Source of the DNA: an uncultured Oscillospiraceae bacterium
Lineage (GTDB): Bacteria; Bacillota; Clostridia; Oscillospirales; Oscillospiraceae
Length of the DNA stretch: 11,949 nucleotides
NCBI GenBank assembly: GCA_934597125.1
Contig: CAKTQM010000047.1
Coordinates: 1 to 11,949 of the forward strand
Direction of reading: 5' to 3'
A program made the translations under genes and the position numbers. Below, piece after piece: positions 7,621 to 11,949 of this stretch. The notes below the pieces were generated by a model. It was not told the DNA's origin, ran no database searches, and saw nothing but the letters and a program-made list of their open reading frames with translations. Position 1 is the stretch's first letter; each line of letters opens with the position of its first letter.

Positions 7621-7652
7621 AAAATACGCAGGCTTATGCCTGCGTATTTTTT
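7619..7652. terminator. Bidirectional terminator between sfsA and the LysR gene
   Basis: Perfect inverted repeat with 15-base arms (7619-7633 and 7638-7652), core TACGCAGGC/GCCTGCGTA, loop TTAT, and A- and T-runs on the outer ends so that it works on both strands. The left arm overlaps the sfsA TAA. Confidence 0.93.
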
Positions 7653-7661
7653 ATTAGGAGA

Positions 7662-8513
7662 TCATGCCTGATATGGAAACCGCCGCTGCAGATAGTGGGC
7701 GAAGCGTACTGCTTCCCTCGACGGCGAATTGGGCAGCGCAACGCCCAGCACTCGCTTCGTGGGCGGCGTCAGCTCCAGAACGCGGACGCTCTCCGGCGGA
7801 GCTTGCAGGCACAGCTTCGGCATGGCCGTTACGCCCAGTCCCTGGGCAACCATGGACAGCAGCGTGGAATCATCGTCGCAGTTCACGCGAAGCTGGTTCT
7901 CCGGCTGAACGGACAGATAGCGGCTCAAGGCGTTCATGGGGGCCATGACGAAGGGGTATGCCGCCAGCGCTTCCTGGGAAATACTGTCCGTTTCCGGAGC
8001 CAGCTCCTTCGGCAGCACGGCGTAGTAGGGATCGTCCATCAGCGGATACCAGCGGAAAGCACGGCAACGGGCCGGGTCGCCCAGTGCCAGATCGACCGCG
8101 CCCTTCAGCAGCCAATCCGCCAGTGTGTCTGTGCCCACCTGAATGTCAAAGGTGACCTCCGGATGGAGTCCGTGGTACTCCTGCAGCACCTGCGGCAGCC
8201 ATGTGCTGGAAATGCTGGAAAACGCGCCGATCCGCAGCGGCGCGGAAGCACCCTCCGCCACCTGTGCCGCCCGCTGGGCGAGGCGTGTCAAAGACGCCTC
8301 TGCCTCGATGAAAAGGGGCAGCAGCTCCTCTCCGGCGCTTGTCAGCCGGATACCGTTGTGATTGCGCTGCAAGACCTTACAGCCCAGCTCATTTTCCAGG
8401 CTGTTCATGGCCTGGGTCACGGCGGACTGGGTGCAGTTCATCTCCTGCGCGGCCTTGTTGAAGCTGCCTGTGCGGATGGCCGCCAGCAGAATGCGGATTT
8501 TATTGTCATCCAT
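7662..8513 (-). CDS. LysR-family transcriptional regulator
   Basis: LysR-type transcription factor of 283 residues, slightly short for the family (about 290-310). The N-terminal winged helix-turn-helix is visible as KIRILLAAIRTGSFNKAAQEMN, then CTQSAVTQAMNSLENELGCKVLQRN and IRLTSAGEELL. A two-lobed periplasmic-binding-like effector domain follows (PLRIGAFSSISSTWLPQVL, VDLALGD, VAQGLGVTAMPKL). Start 8513 is chosen for GGAGG 8 bases upstream; an upstream extension of the frame to 8582 would run through its own promoter. It is divergent from the csaA-like/EamA operon with overlapping promoters, so it probably regulates that transporter and itself. The effector cannot be read from the sequence. 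Confidence 0.93.
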   Translation of the reverse strand: MDDNKIRILLAAIRTGSFNKAAQEMNCTQSAVTQAMNSLENELGCKVLQRNHNGIRLTSAGEELLPLFIEAEASLTRLAQRAAQVAEGASAPLRIGAFSSISSTWLPQVLQEYHGLHPEVTFDIQVGTDTLADWLLKGAVDLALGDPARCRAFRWYPLMDDPYYAVLPKELAPETDSISQEALAAYPFVMAPMNALSRYLSVQPENQLRVNCDDDSTLLSMVAQGLGVTAMPKLCLQAPPESVRVLELTPPTKRVLGVALPNSPSREAVRFAHYLQRRFPYQA

Positions 8514-8531
8514 AGGAGCATCCTCCAGATA

Positions 8532-8556
8532 AATCAGATTTCCTAATATCCTGATT
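8532..8556. promoter_or_regulatory. Dyad at the LysR promoter, candidate LysR operator
   Basis: AATCAG (8532-8537) and CTGATT (8551-8556) form a 6-base dyad with a 13-base spacer. It abuts and partly covers the -10 of the LysR gene (8554-8559), as expected for autorepression by a LysR protein. The inference rests on position and symmetry only. Confidence 0.4.
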
Positions 8557-8582
8557 ATAGATTCTGTCTTGGCAAAATGCAA
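8554..8582 (-). promoter_or_regulatory. Promoter of the LysR-family gene
   Basis: On the minus strand, -35 TTGCAT (8582-8577), a 17-base spacer and a consensus -10 TATAAT (8559-8554). It overlaps head-on the divergent promoter at 8569-8597, so the two polymerases should interfere. Confidence 0.8.
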
Positions 8583-8597
8583 TCCCTGCGCTACACT
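8569..8597 (+). promoter_or_regulatory. Promoter of the csaA-like/EamA operon
   Basis: -35 TTGGCA (8569-8574), a 17-base spacer and -10 TACACT (8592-8597). The ribosome binding site GAGGTG (8610-8615) and the ATG at 8622 follow. The promoter looks intact even though the first gene has an internal stop. Confidence 0.8.
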
Positions 8598-8621
8598 TCT
8601 CTAAAAAGCGAGGTGTTTTTT

Positions 8622-8951
8622 ATGATAACCGTAGAAGATTTCGACAAGGTGGACGTCCGCGTGGGGACAGTCGTATCCGTGACCATCAACAAGAAGGCCC
8701 GCAAGCCCGCTTACAAGATCACGCTGGACTTCGGCCCAGAATTGGGCGAGAAGACCTCCTCGGCCCAGCTGACGGAGCTGTACTAACCGGAGGACTTACT
8801 GGGCAGGCAGCTGGTCTGCTGTGTCAACTTGGCGCCCATGCACATCGGCAGTGTAAAGAGCGAGGTGCGCATCCTCGGTACGGACTCTCAACAGGGTGTG
8901 GTGCTGCTCCAGCCCATGGAGCGGGTGGAGAATGGAGATAAGGTCTTTTGA
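8622..8951 (+). pseudogene. csaA: CsaA-like tRNA-binding-domain protein interrupted by one in-frame TAA
   Basis: Small tRNA-binding-domain (OB-fold, PF01588) protein of the CsaA type, described in other bacteria as a chaperone-like, secretion-related protein. Read without pause, the frame has 109 codons, the family's normal length. The N-terminal half MITVEDFDKVDVRVGTVVSV...ARKPAYKITLDFGPELG...SSAQLTELY ends at TAA 8784-8786 (codon 55). The same frame continues PEDLLGRQLVCCVNLAPMHIG...SEVRILG...GVVLLQPMERVENGDKVF to TGA 8949-8951. There is no frameshift or other stop, so this is a single nonsense change (or a base-call error). Promoter, ribosome binding site and the TGATG junction with the transporter gene are intact, which suggests recent loss. 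A GGAGG five bases before CTG 8799 could allow weak re-initiation of the second half, but that is speculative. Confidence 0.88.
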
Positions 8952-9874
8952 TGCGCTTTTATCACGATCATCGCGGCGCGGCGCTGGTCTTTATCACCGG
9001 CTGTCTGTGGGGCAGTATCGGCCTGTTTATCCGCCTGATGTCCGACGCGGGCGCGTCCGCCGCCACCATCAGCTTTTTGCGGATGCTGTTTGCTTTTGTC
9101 ATTCTGGCTGCTGTCACTGTGGCGCACTCCGGTATCTCCGCGTTCCGTGTCAGCGGCAGGACACTGCTGTTCAGCGCGGCCCTGGGGCTGGTGTGTCACG
9201 GCGTCTATAATGTTTTCTATAGCTGGGCCGTCACCCTGACCGGCGTGACCGTCAGCGCCGTGCTGCTGCGTATTGCGCCGGTCTTCACCGCAGTCATCTC
9301 GGCACTGTGCTTTCACGAGAGGATCACCCGTCACAAGTGCCTGGCGCTGGCCGCTAATGTGATCGGCTGTGTGCTGGCGGCTACCGGCGGCCGTTTCGAC
9401 AGCGCATTGTTTTCGCTGACAGGCATCCTCTGCGGTGTGGCGGCAGGACTCTGCTATGCCCTGAGCGCCATCTTCGGGCGGCTGGCCGGGGAGCACAGCG
9501 ATCCCTTCGTCGTCAGCACCTACAGCTATCTGTTTGCGGCGGTGTTCCTCGGCATATTCCTGAAGCCATGGGCGCAGCCTATCCACGTTACCCCCGCGAT
9601 TTTGGGGCTGGGCTTCCTCTATGCGCTGATTCCTACGGCCATCGCGTATCTGCTGTACTATCGGGGCTTGCAGCAAATACAGGAGAGCAGTAAAGTCCCG
9701 GTGCTGGCCTCCATGGAAACGGTGGTGGCAGCGGTGATCGGCGTGTTGGTGCTGGGTGAGAAACTGGGCGTTGTTCACTATCTGGGGATCGTCGTTGTCA
9801 TGGCGTCTATCGTGATGACATCTGCGGCGGATGGCCGCGCTTCGCAATACGCGGCACGATCCGGATTATCATAA
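8951..9874 (+). CDS. EamA/DMT-family membrane transporter
   Basis: Drug/metabolite transporter of the EamA type, probably an exporter of an amino acid or other small metabolite. The product is 307 residues with about ten hydrophobic segments in two EamA repeats (roughly residues 8-135 and 150-295). The first repeat opens GAALVFITGCLWGSIGLFIR; the second ends with the family signature around VPVLASMETVVAAVIGVLVLGEKL. The ATG at 8951 overlaps the stop of the preceding csaA-like frame as TGATG, so translation is normally coupled. Premature termination at codon 55 upstream could reduce its expression. The divergent LysR gene is the likely regulator. The substrate is unknown. Confidence 0.9.
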   Translation: MRFYHDHRGAALVFITGCLWGSIGLFIRLMSDAGASAATISFLRMLFAFVILAAVTVAHSGISAFRVSGRTLLFSAALGLVCHGVYNVFYSWAVTLTGVTVSAVLLRIAPVFTAVISALCFHERITRHKCLALAANVIGCVLAATGGRFDSALFSLTGILCGVAAGLCYALSAIFGRLAGEHSDPFVVSTYSYLFAAVFLGIFLKPWAQPIHVTPAILGLGFLYALIPTAIAYLLYYRGLQQIQESSKVPVLASMETVVAAVIGVLVLGEKLGVVHYLGIVVVMASIVMTSAADGRASQYAARSGLS

Positions 9875-9904
9875 AATGTGCAGGCAGTCAGGCCTGCACA
9901 TTTT
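9873..9904. terminator. Bidirectional terminator between the EamA and Nudix genes
   Basis: Perfect inverted repeat with 13-base arms (9873-9885 and 9892-9904, core TGTGCAGGC/GCCTGCACA) and a 6-base loop; A- and T-runs on the ends serve both strands. The transporter's TAA lies in the left arm, the Nudix gene's TGA in the loop, and its last sense codons in the right arm. Confidence 0.92.
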
Positions 9905-10499
9905 TCAGCAGATAATAGGTAATGCGGGCCGTCAGGCCCCACAGGGGATAGGGCAGTCCCTCGTAGACCGGTACCTCCATGCGGCCGTCGCCCCAGGGAT
10001 AGGGCGTCGCCACCCGCACGGAATCGTAGGGGAAGTCCCCGTCGATCATGGGGCGCAGAGGGTAGCGGTACAGCGTGGGGGGATGCTCCGCCAGCCACTG
10101 CACCGGCACCAGAAAGGTGTCCGCCACCTCGCCGGGGCTGGGTCGCATCTGCGTTAGGGCAGACGGGGCCACGCTGGCCAGCACCGGATGCATCAGCGCG
10201 TCGGAGCGGAGATACAGAAAATCCAGCGGCGCGATGACCTGGATGGCGGAGGCGGGGATGCCCAGCTCCTCCTCCGTCTCACGCAGGGCGCAGACGGCGG
10301 GCGTTTCGCCCGGCTCCATCCGCCCGCCGGGGAAACACACCTCATGGGGCTGGCGGATGCCGCCGGAGCGCACCTCATACAGCAGAGACAGTCCCTGCGC
10401 CGTTTCCACCAGCGGCACCAGCACGGCAAATTCGCCCCGCGCGTTCAGCAGCCGTGGCTGGTGGTCGTGATAGGTATGGTAAAAATCGCGGATCTCCAT
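9888..10499 (-). CDS. Nudix hydrolase, CoA pyrophosphatase (NudL/YeaB) type
   Basis: Nudix-family hydrolase that probably cleaves the diphosphate of coenzyme A or its derivatives. The product is 203 residues, near the usual length. The Nudix box is complete: GGRMEPGETPAVCALRETEEELGI (residues 58-81) fits Gx5Ex7REUxEExGU. Just before it, LLYEVRSGGIRQPHEVCFPGGR resembles the extended motif (LLxxRxxxLRxHxGxVxFPGG) of the CoA-specific subfamily, with Gly-Gln replaced by Glu-Val. Start 10499 is supported by GGGAGG 6 bases upstream; an open frame further upstream to 10565 runs through the promoter. It is a single-gene transcript with its own promoter and terminator. The subfamily assignment is less certain than the family. 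Confidence 0.88.
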   Translation of the reverse strand: MEIRDFYHTYHDHQPRLLNARGEFAVLVPLVETAQGLSLLYEVRSGGIRQPHEVCFPGGRMEPGETPAVCALRETEEELGIPASAIQVIAPLDFLYLRSDALMHPVLASVAPSALTQMRPSPGEVADTFLVPVQWLAEHPPTLYRYPLRPMIDGDFPYDSVRVATPYPWGDGRMEVPVYEGLPYPLWGLTARITYYLLKNVQA

Positions 10500-10532
10500 G
10501 GGGCACCTCCCGAAAGGCCAATTGTTTTGAAT

Positions 10533-10561
10533 AGTATACCACAAAACCGCCGCGGTTTGAA
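10533..10561 (-). promoter_or_regulatory. Promoter of the Nudix gene
   Basis: On the minus strand, -35 TTCAAA (10561-10556), a 17-base spacer and -10 TATACT (10538-10533), with TGG ahead of the -10 forming an extended -10 element. It sits immediately downstream of the terminator of the preceding transcript. Confidence 0.7.
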
Positions 10562-10563
10562 GC

Positions 10564-10593
10564 AAAAAAATGGCCCCATCTTTCGATGGGGCC
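10564..10593 (-). terminator. Terminator of the Cys-rich protein gene
   Basis: A 9-base GC-rich stem (10572-10580 GGCCCCATC and 10585-10593 GATGGGGCC) with a TTTC loop, followed on the minus strand by A then seven T residues (10570-10564). Confidence 0.92.
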
Positions 10594-10607
10594 GAAGTAT
10601 CTGGGGT

Positions 10608-10760
10608 TTAGCAGCCGCAGCCGTTGTTGCAGCCGCAGTTGTTGTTATTGCAGCCGCAGTCGCCGCCGCAGCCGTTGCCGCAGAACAGGAACAGCAGGAT
10701 GATGGCAATGATGATCCAGCAGCAGCTGCTGCCGCCAAAGCAAGAGTTCTGATTACACAT
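10608..10760 (-). CDS. 50-residue cysteine-rich protein with a hydrophobic core, function unknown
   Basis: The protein begins MCNQNSCFGGSSCC, has a hydrophobic stretch WIIIAIILLFLF (15-26), and ends in a Cys/Gly/Asn tail of CGxCGC- and CNNNNC-like units. Twelve of the 50 residues are Cys, including both penultimate and last segments (CGC end). AGGAGG sits 8 bases before the ATG and a strong terminator follows, so it is a genuine gene. Similar small proteins in Oscillospiraceae carry database names such as 'chorion class high-cysteine protein'; that name is only a composition match. The Cys spacing would suit metal binding or disulphide cross-linking at the envelope or spore surface. No maturation enzyme lies nearby, so a modified peptide is not indicated. 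It follows rex by 92 bases with no clear terminator between, so read-through from rex is possible. Confidence 0.8.
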   Translation of the reverse strand: MCNQNSCFGGSSCCWIIIAIILLFLFCGNGCGGDCGCNNNNCGCNNGCGC

Positions 10761-10808
10761 AGCGTAACCTCCTATGAAATTTCTGGCTCTCTGTGGGAGC
10801 CTCATTCC

Positions 10809-10837
10809 ATAGTATGTGGGCTGCGGCAAAGTGTGAG
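10809..10837 (-). promoter_or_regulatory. Weak candidate promoter of the Cys-rich gene
   Basis: On the minus strand, -35 CTCACA (10837-10832), a 17-base spacer and -10 TACTAT (10814-10809). The match is poor at -35. The alternative is read-through from rex. Confidence 0.3.
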
Positions 10838-10852
10838 GGCGGCGGGGAAATT

Positions 10853-11488
10853 TTACTCCTGTGCCGGACGGGAGATGCGGTAGCTGAGAGTCAGCAGGGT
10901 GTCCACAAAGTGGATGTCCTCGGAGTACACATCGTCGGGCACGGAGATCTCCACATTGGTGAAGTTCCAGAAGCCGCGGATGCCCAGGGCCACCAGCCGG
11001 TCGGCCAGAGGCTGCGCCACGTGCTGGGGCACGGTCAGCACCGCCACATTGGGGTGATGCTGCGCCACATAGTCGTCCAGCTCATCCATGGAGCGGACGG
11101 TGACGCCGTTGATCTCGTCTCCGATCAGGGAAGAGGAAACGTCAAAGGCGGAGTCCAGATGGAAGCCGACCTTGGCGAAGTCAAAGTTTTGCAGCAGCGC
11201 GTGGCCCAGATGGCCGGCGCCCACGATGATCAGCCGGTGGTCATTGTCGATGCCCAGAATGTGGCCGATCTCCGCGCGCAGCTCTGCCACGTTATAGCCG
11301 TAGCCCTGCTGCCCGAATTCGCCAAAACAACTCAGATCCTGGCGGATCTGTGAGGCGGTAATGTCCATCTTGTCACCCAGCGAGTGGGAGGAGATGCGGA
11401 CAACGCCCTTGTTGTACAAATCGTCCAGATAGCGGTAATAGCGGGGCAAACGGTGGATCACGGCGTCAGAGATTTTCTGTTTTTTCAT
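10853..11488 (-). CDS. rex: Redox-sensing transcriptional repressor Rex
   Basis: Dimeric repressor that reads the NADH/NAD+ ratio and controls fermentation and respiration genes; NADH releases it from DNA. The product is 211 residues, normal length. The N-terminal winged helix is visible (ISDAVIHRLPRYYRYLDDL, then ITASQIRQDLSCFGEFGQQGYGY), followed by a Rossmann domain with the nucleotide-binding VGAGHLGHAL (GxGxxG at about 90-95) and FDVSSSLIGDEINGV. The C-terminal swapped helix with DVYSEDIHFVDTLLTLSYRI is present. The start at 11488 (MKKQKISDAV) is preferred because AAAGGATGG lies just upstream; an in-frame ATG at 11497 would add three residues but overlaps that site. A promoter at 11524-11552 carries a near Rex-box, suggesting autoregulation. 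Confidence 0.95.
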   Translation of the reverse strand: MKKQKISDAVIHRLPRYYRYLDDLYNKGVVRISSHSLGDKMDITASQIRQDLSCFGEFGQQGYGYNVAELRAEIGHILGIDNDHRLIIVGAGHLGHALLQNFDFAKVGFHLDSAFDVSSSLIGDEINGVTVRSMDELDDYVAQHHPNVAVLTVPQHVAQPLADRLVALGIRGFWNFTNVEISVPDDVYSEDIHFVDTLLTLSYRISRPAQE

Positions 11489-11523
11489 AGATACCATCCT
11501 TTGGGCTTGGAAAAATATATGTT

Positions 11524-11552
11524 ATTGTAGCGCATGAAAAGCGAGTTGTCAA
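11524..11552 (-). promoter_or_regulatory. Promoter of rex
   Basis: On the minus strand, consensus -35 TTGACA (11552-11547), a 17-base spacer and -10 TACAAT (11529-11524). It is one of the strongest promoters in the window. Confidence 0.88.
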
Positions 11553-11564
11553 CTTTTTTAACAA
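11546..11564. promoter_or_regulatory. Rex-box-like operator overlapping the rex -35
   Basis: TTGTCAA (11546-11552) and TTAACAA (11558-11564) form a near-palindrome like the Rex consensus TTGTTAA-N4-TTAACAA, but the spacer here is 5 rather than 4 bases and one half-site has C for T. It covers the -35 hexamer, where a repressor would block polymerase. I infer autoregulation; the spacer makes this tentative. Confidence 0.45.
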
Positions 11565-11585
11565 TCTTTTTTGAAAAAATTTTGC

Positions 11586-11614
11586 TTTACAACGGCAAGG
11601 GAAGTTGGTATAAT
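11586..11614 (+). promoter_or_regulatory. Strong promoter reading into the tRNA-half repeats
   Basis: -35 TTTACA (11586-11591), a 17-base spacer and a perfect -10 TATAAT (11609-11614) with TGG before it. The start near 11621 gives about 44 bases of leader before the tRNA-like sequence at 11665. No ORF lies downstream, so the promoter fits a tRNA gene. It is divergent from rex. Confidence 0.82.
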
Positions 11615-11661
11615 AGATAAGCCGTTCAGAAGAGACCTCCCGACAGCGAGAATTCCATAAG

Positions 11662-11780
11662 TATGCGCCCGTAGCTCAGCTGGATAGAGTGACAGACTCC
11701 GACATTTCAGGCATCTCCAGTTGAGACATGGCGCAAAGCCTTGCCGCACCTGCGTTTGCGGGAACGGCAGAGAAAAAATG
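11662..11780 (+). repeat. Direct repeat copy 1 (119 bases, tRNA half plus unrelated tail)
   Basis: This 119-base unit recurs at 11831-11949, offset 169 bases, with one difference (C11680 versus T11849). It consists of TAT, 39 bases of tRNA-Arg-like sequence, and 77 bases of non-tRNA sequence that include a short hairpin (CCGCA/TGCGG). The spacer to the next copy is 50 bases (11781-11830) and contains GTCGT/ACGAC inverted and TTGAC repeated motifs. Confidence 0.95.
11665..11703 (+). pseudogene. 5' half of a tRNA-Arg(CCG)-like gene, copy 1
   Basis: The sequence follows tRNA layout from base 1 to the anticodon loop: acceptor strand GCGCCCG, TA, D-stem GCTC paired with GAGT (one G-U), D-loop AGCTGGATA, anticodon 5' stem ACAGA, and loop CTCCGAC with anticodon CCG (11699-11701). 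The 3' anticodon stem should read TCTGT but reads ATTTC, and no T-arm (TTCGAnT) or matching acceptor 3' strand (CGGGCGC) follows within the unit. It is therefore a tRNA gene cut at the anticodon loop, a known class of integration site for tyrosine recombinases. Confidence 0.82.
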
Positions 11781-11830
11781 AGTGGTCGTTGACTACTATT
11801 TGACGACTATCGCAGAAACCCACAACCAAA

Positions 11831-11949
11831 TATGCGCCCGTAGCTCAGTTGGATAGAGTGACAGACTCCGACATTTCAGGCATCTCCAGTTGAGACATGG
11901 CGCAAAGCCTTGCCGCACCTGCGTTTGCGGGAACGGCAGAGAAAAAATG
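11831..11949 (+). repeat. Direct repeat copy 2, running to the window edge
   Basis: Second copy of the unit at 11662-11780, identical except T at 11849. It ends exactly at the last base of the window, so its true length, and whether more copies follow, are unknown. No promoter of its own is visible in the 50-base spacer. Confidence 0.95.
11834..11872 (+). pseudogene. 5' half of a tRNA-Arg(CCG)-like gene, copy 2
   Basis: Same 39-base tRNA 5' half as copy 1, with D-loop AGTTGGATA instead of AGCTGGATA. It diverges from tRNA sequence at the same position in the anticodon stem, and no 3' half is found before the window ends. Confidence 0.82.

Noticed and set aside
6837..8546. Frame of about 570 codons on the + strand across sfsA and the LysR gene
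   Set aside because: It runs out of frame through sfsA, across a strong terminator and antisense through the LysR gene, and shows no domain.
8888..9847. Minus-strand frame opposite the EamA transporter
   Set aside because: Low-complexity His/Gln/Arg composition and no ribosome binding site; the + strand gene has clear transmembrane repeats.
11558..11749. 63-codon minus-strand frame covering the tRNA half
   Set aside because: It reads antisense through a tRNA-like sequence and promoter with no ribosome binding site; the frame in copy 2 would repeat the same peptide purely because of the DNA repeat.
11665..11830. Complete tRNA-Arg gene
   Set aside because: No 3' anticodon strand, T-arm with TTCGAnT, or acceptor 3' strand complementary to GCGCCCG is found in the 169-base unit.
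11704..11830. Group I intron in the anticodon loop of a tRNA
   Set aside because: Known bacterial tRNA introns are over about 200 bases and are followed by the 3' tRNA exon; here the next tRNA sequence is another 5' half, and no intron core is apparent.
11662..11949. CRISPR array
   Set aside because: Only two units, 119 bases each, with a single 50-base spacer and clear tRNA content; no cas genes in the window.

Overview
The window looks like chromosomal DNA of a GC-rich Gram-positive anaerobe, most likely a gut Clostridia of the Oscillospiraceae/Ruminococcaceae type. The grounds are strong AGGAGG-type ribosome binding sites, vegetative (sigma-A-like) promoters with 17-base spacers, a biotin-dependent Na+-pumping decarboxylase operon, the redox repressor Rex, and a small Cys-rich protein of a kind common in that group. 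The taxonomic call is an inference from gene content; no rRNA is present. Almost the whole window is ordinary, tightly packed core genome. The unusual parts are a tandem repeat of tRNA halves at the right edge, a gene broken by a single stop codon, and a small AT-rich insertion.

Layout. 1-1524 (+): the 3' end of ffh (signal recognition particle GTPase), rpsP (ribosomal protein S16) and khpA (KH-domain RNA-binding protein), closed by a terminator shared with the convergent mntP gene. 1563-2366 (-): the manganese exporter gene mntP, preceded by a yybP-ykoY manganese riboswitch and a near-consensus promoter. 2432-3300 (-): an AT-richer patch holding a DUF71/Dph6-like ATP-pyrophosphatase gene and, in ATGA overlap with it, a truncated 36-codon zinc-ribbon-like ORF.

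3324-6802 (-): an operon in the order oadG, biotin carrier, oadB, oadA, which together form a membrane decarboxylase that couples decarboxylation (probably of oxaloacetate) to Na+ export. The biotin domain is a separate protein rather than fused to the alpha subunit. The divergent sfsA gene (6946-7620, +) is next.

7662-9874: a LysR-type regulator (-) faces a two-gene operon (+) from overlapping divergent promoters. The first gene of that operon, csaA-like, has one in-frame TAA at codon 55 but is otherwise readable to its natural end. The second is an EamA/DMT-family transporter. 9888-10499 (-) is a Nudix hydrolase of the CoA-pyrophosphatase type, 10608-10760 (-) a 50-residue protein with 12 cysteines, and 10853-11488 (-) is rex with a consensus promoter overlapped by a near-match to a Rex box.

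11586-11949 (+): a strong promoter reads into a tRNA-Arg(CCG)-like sequence that is tRNA only through the anticodon loop and then changes to unrelated sequence. The whole 119-base unit recurs 169 bases later and runs to the end of the window. This is the most unusual structure here: either tandem integration at an anticodon-loop attachment site, a family of tRNA-half repeats, or an assembly artefact.
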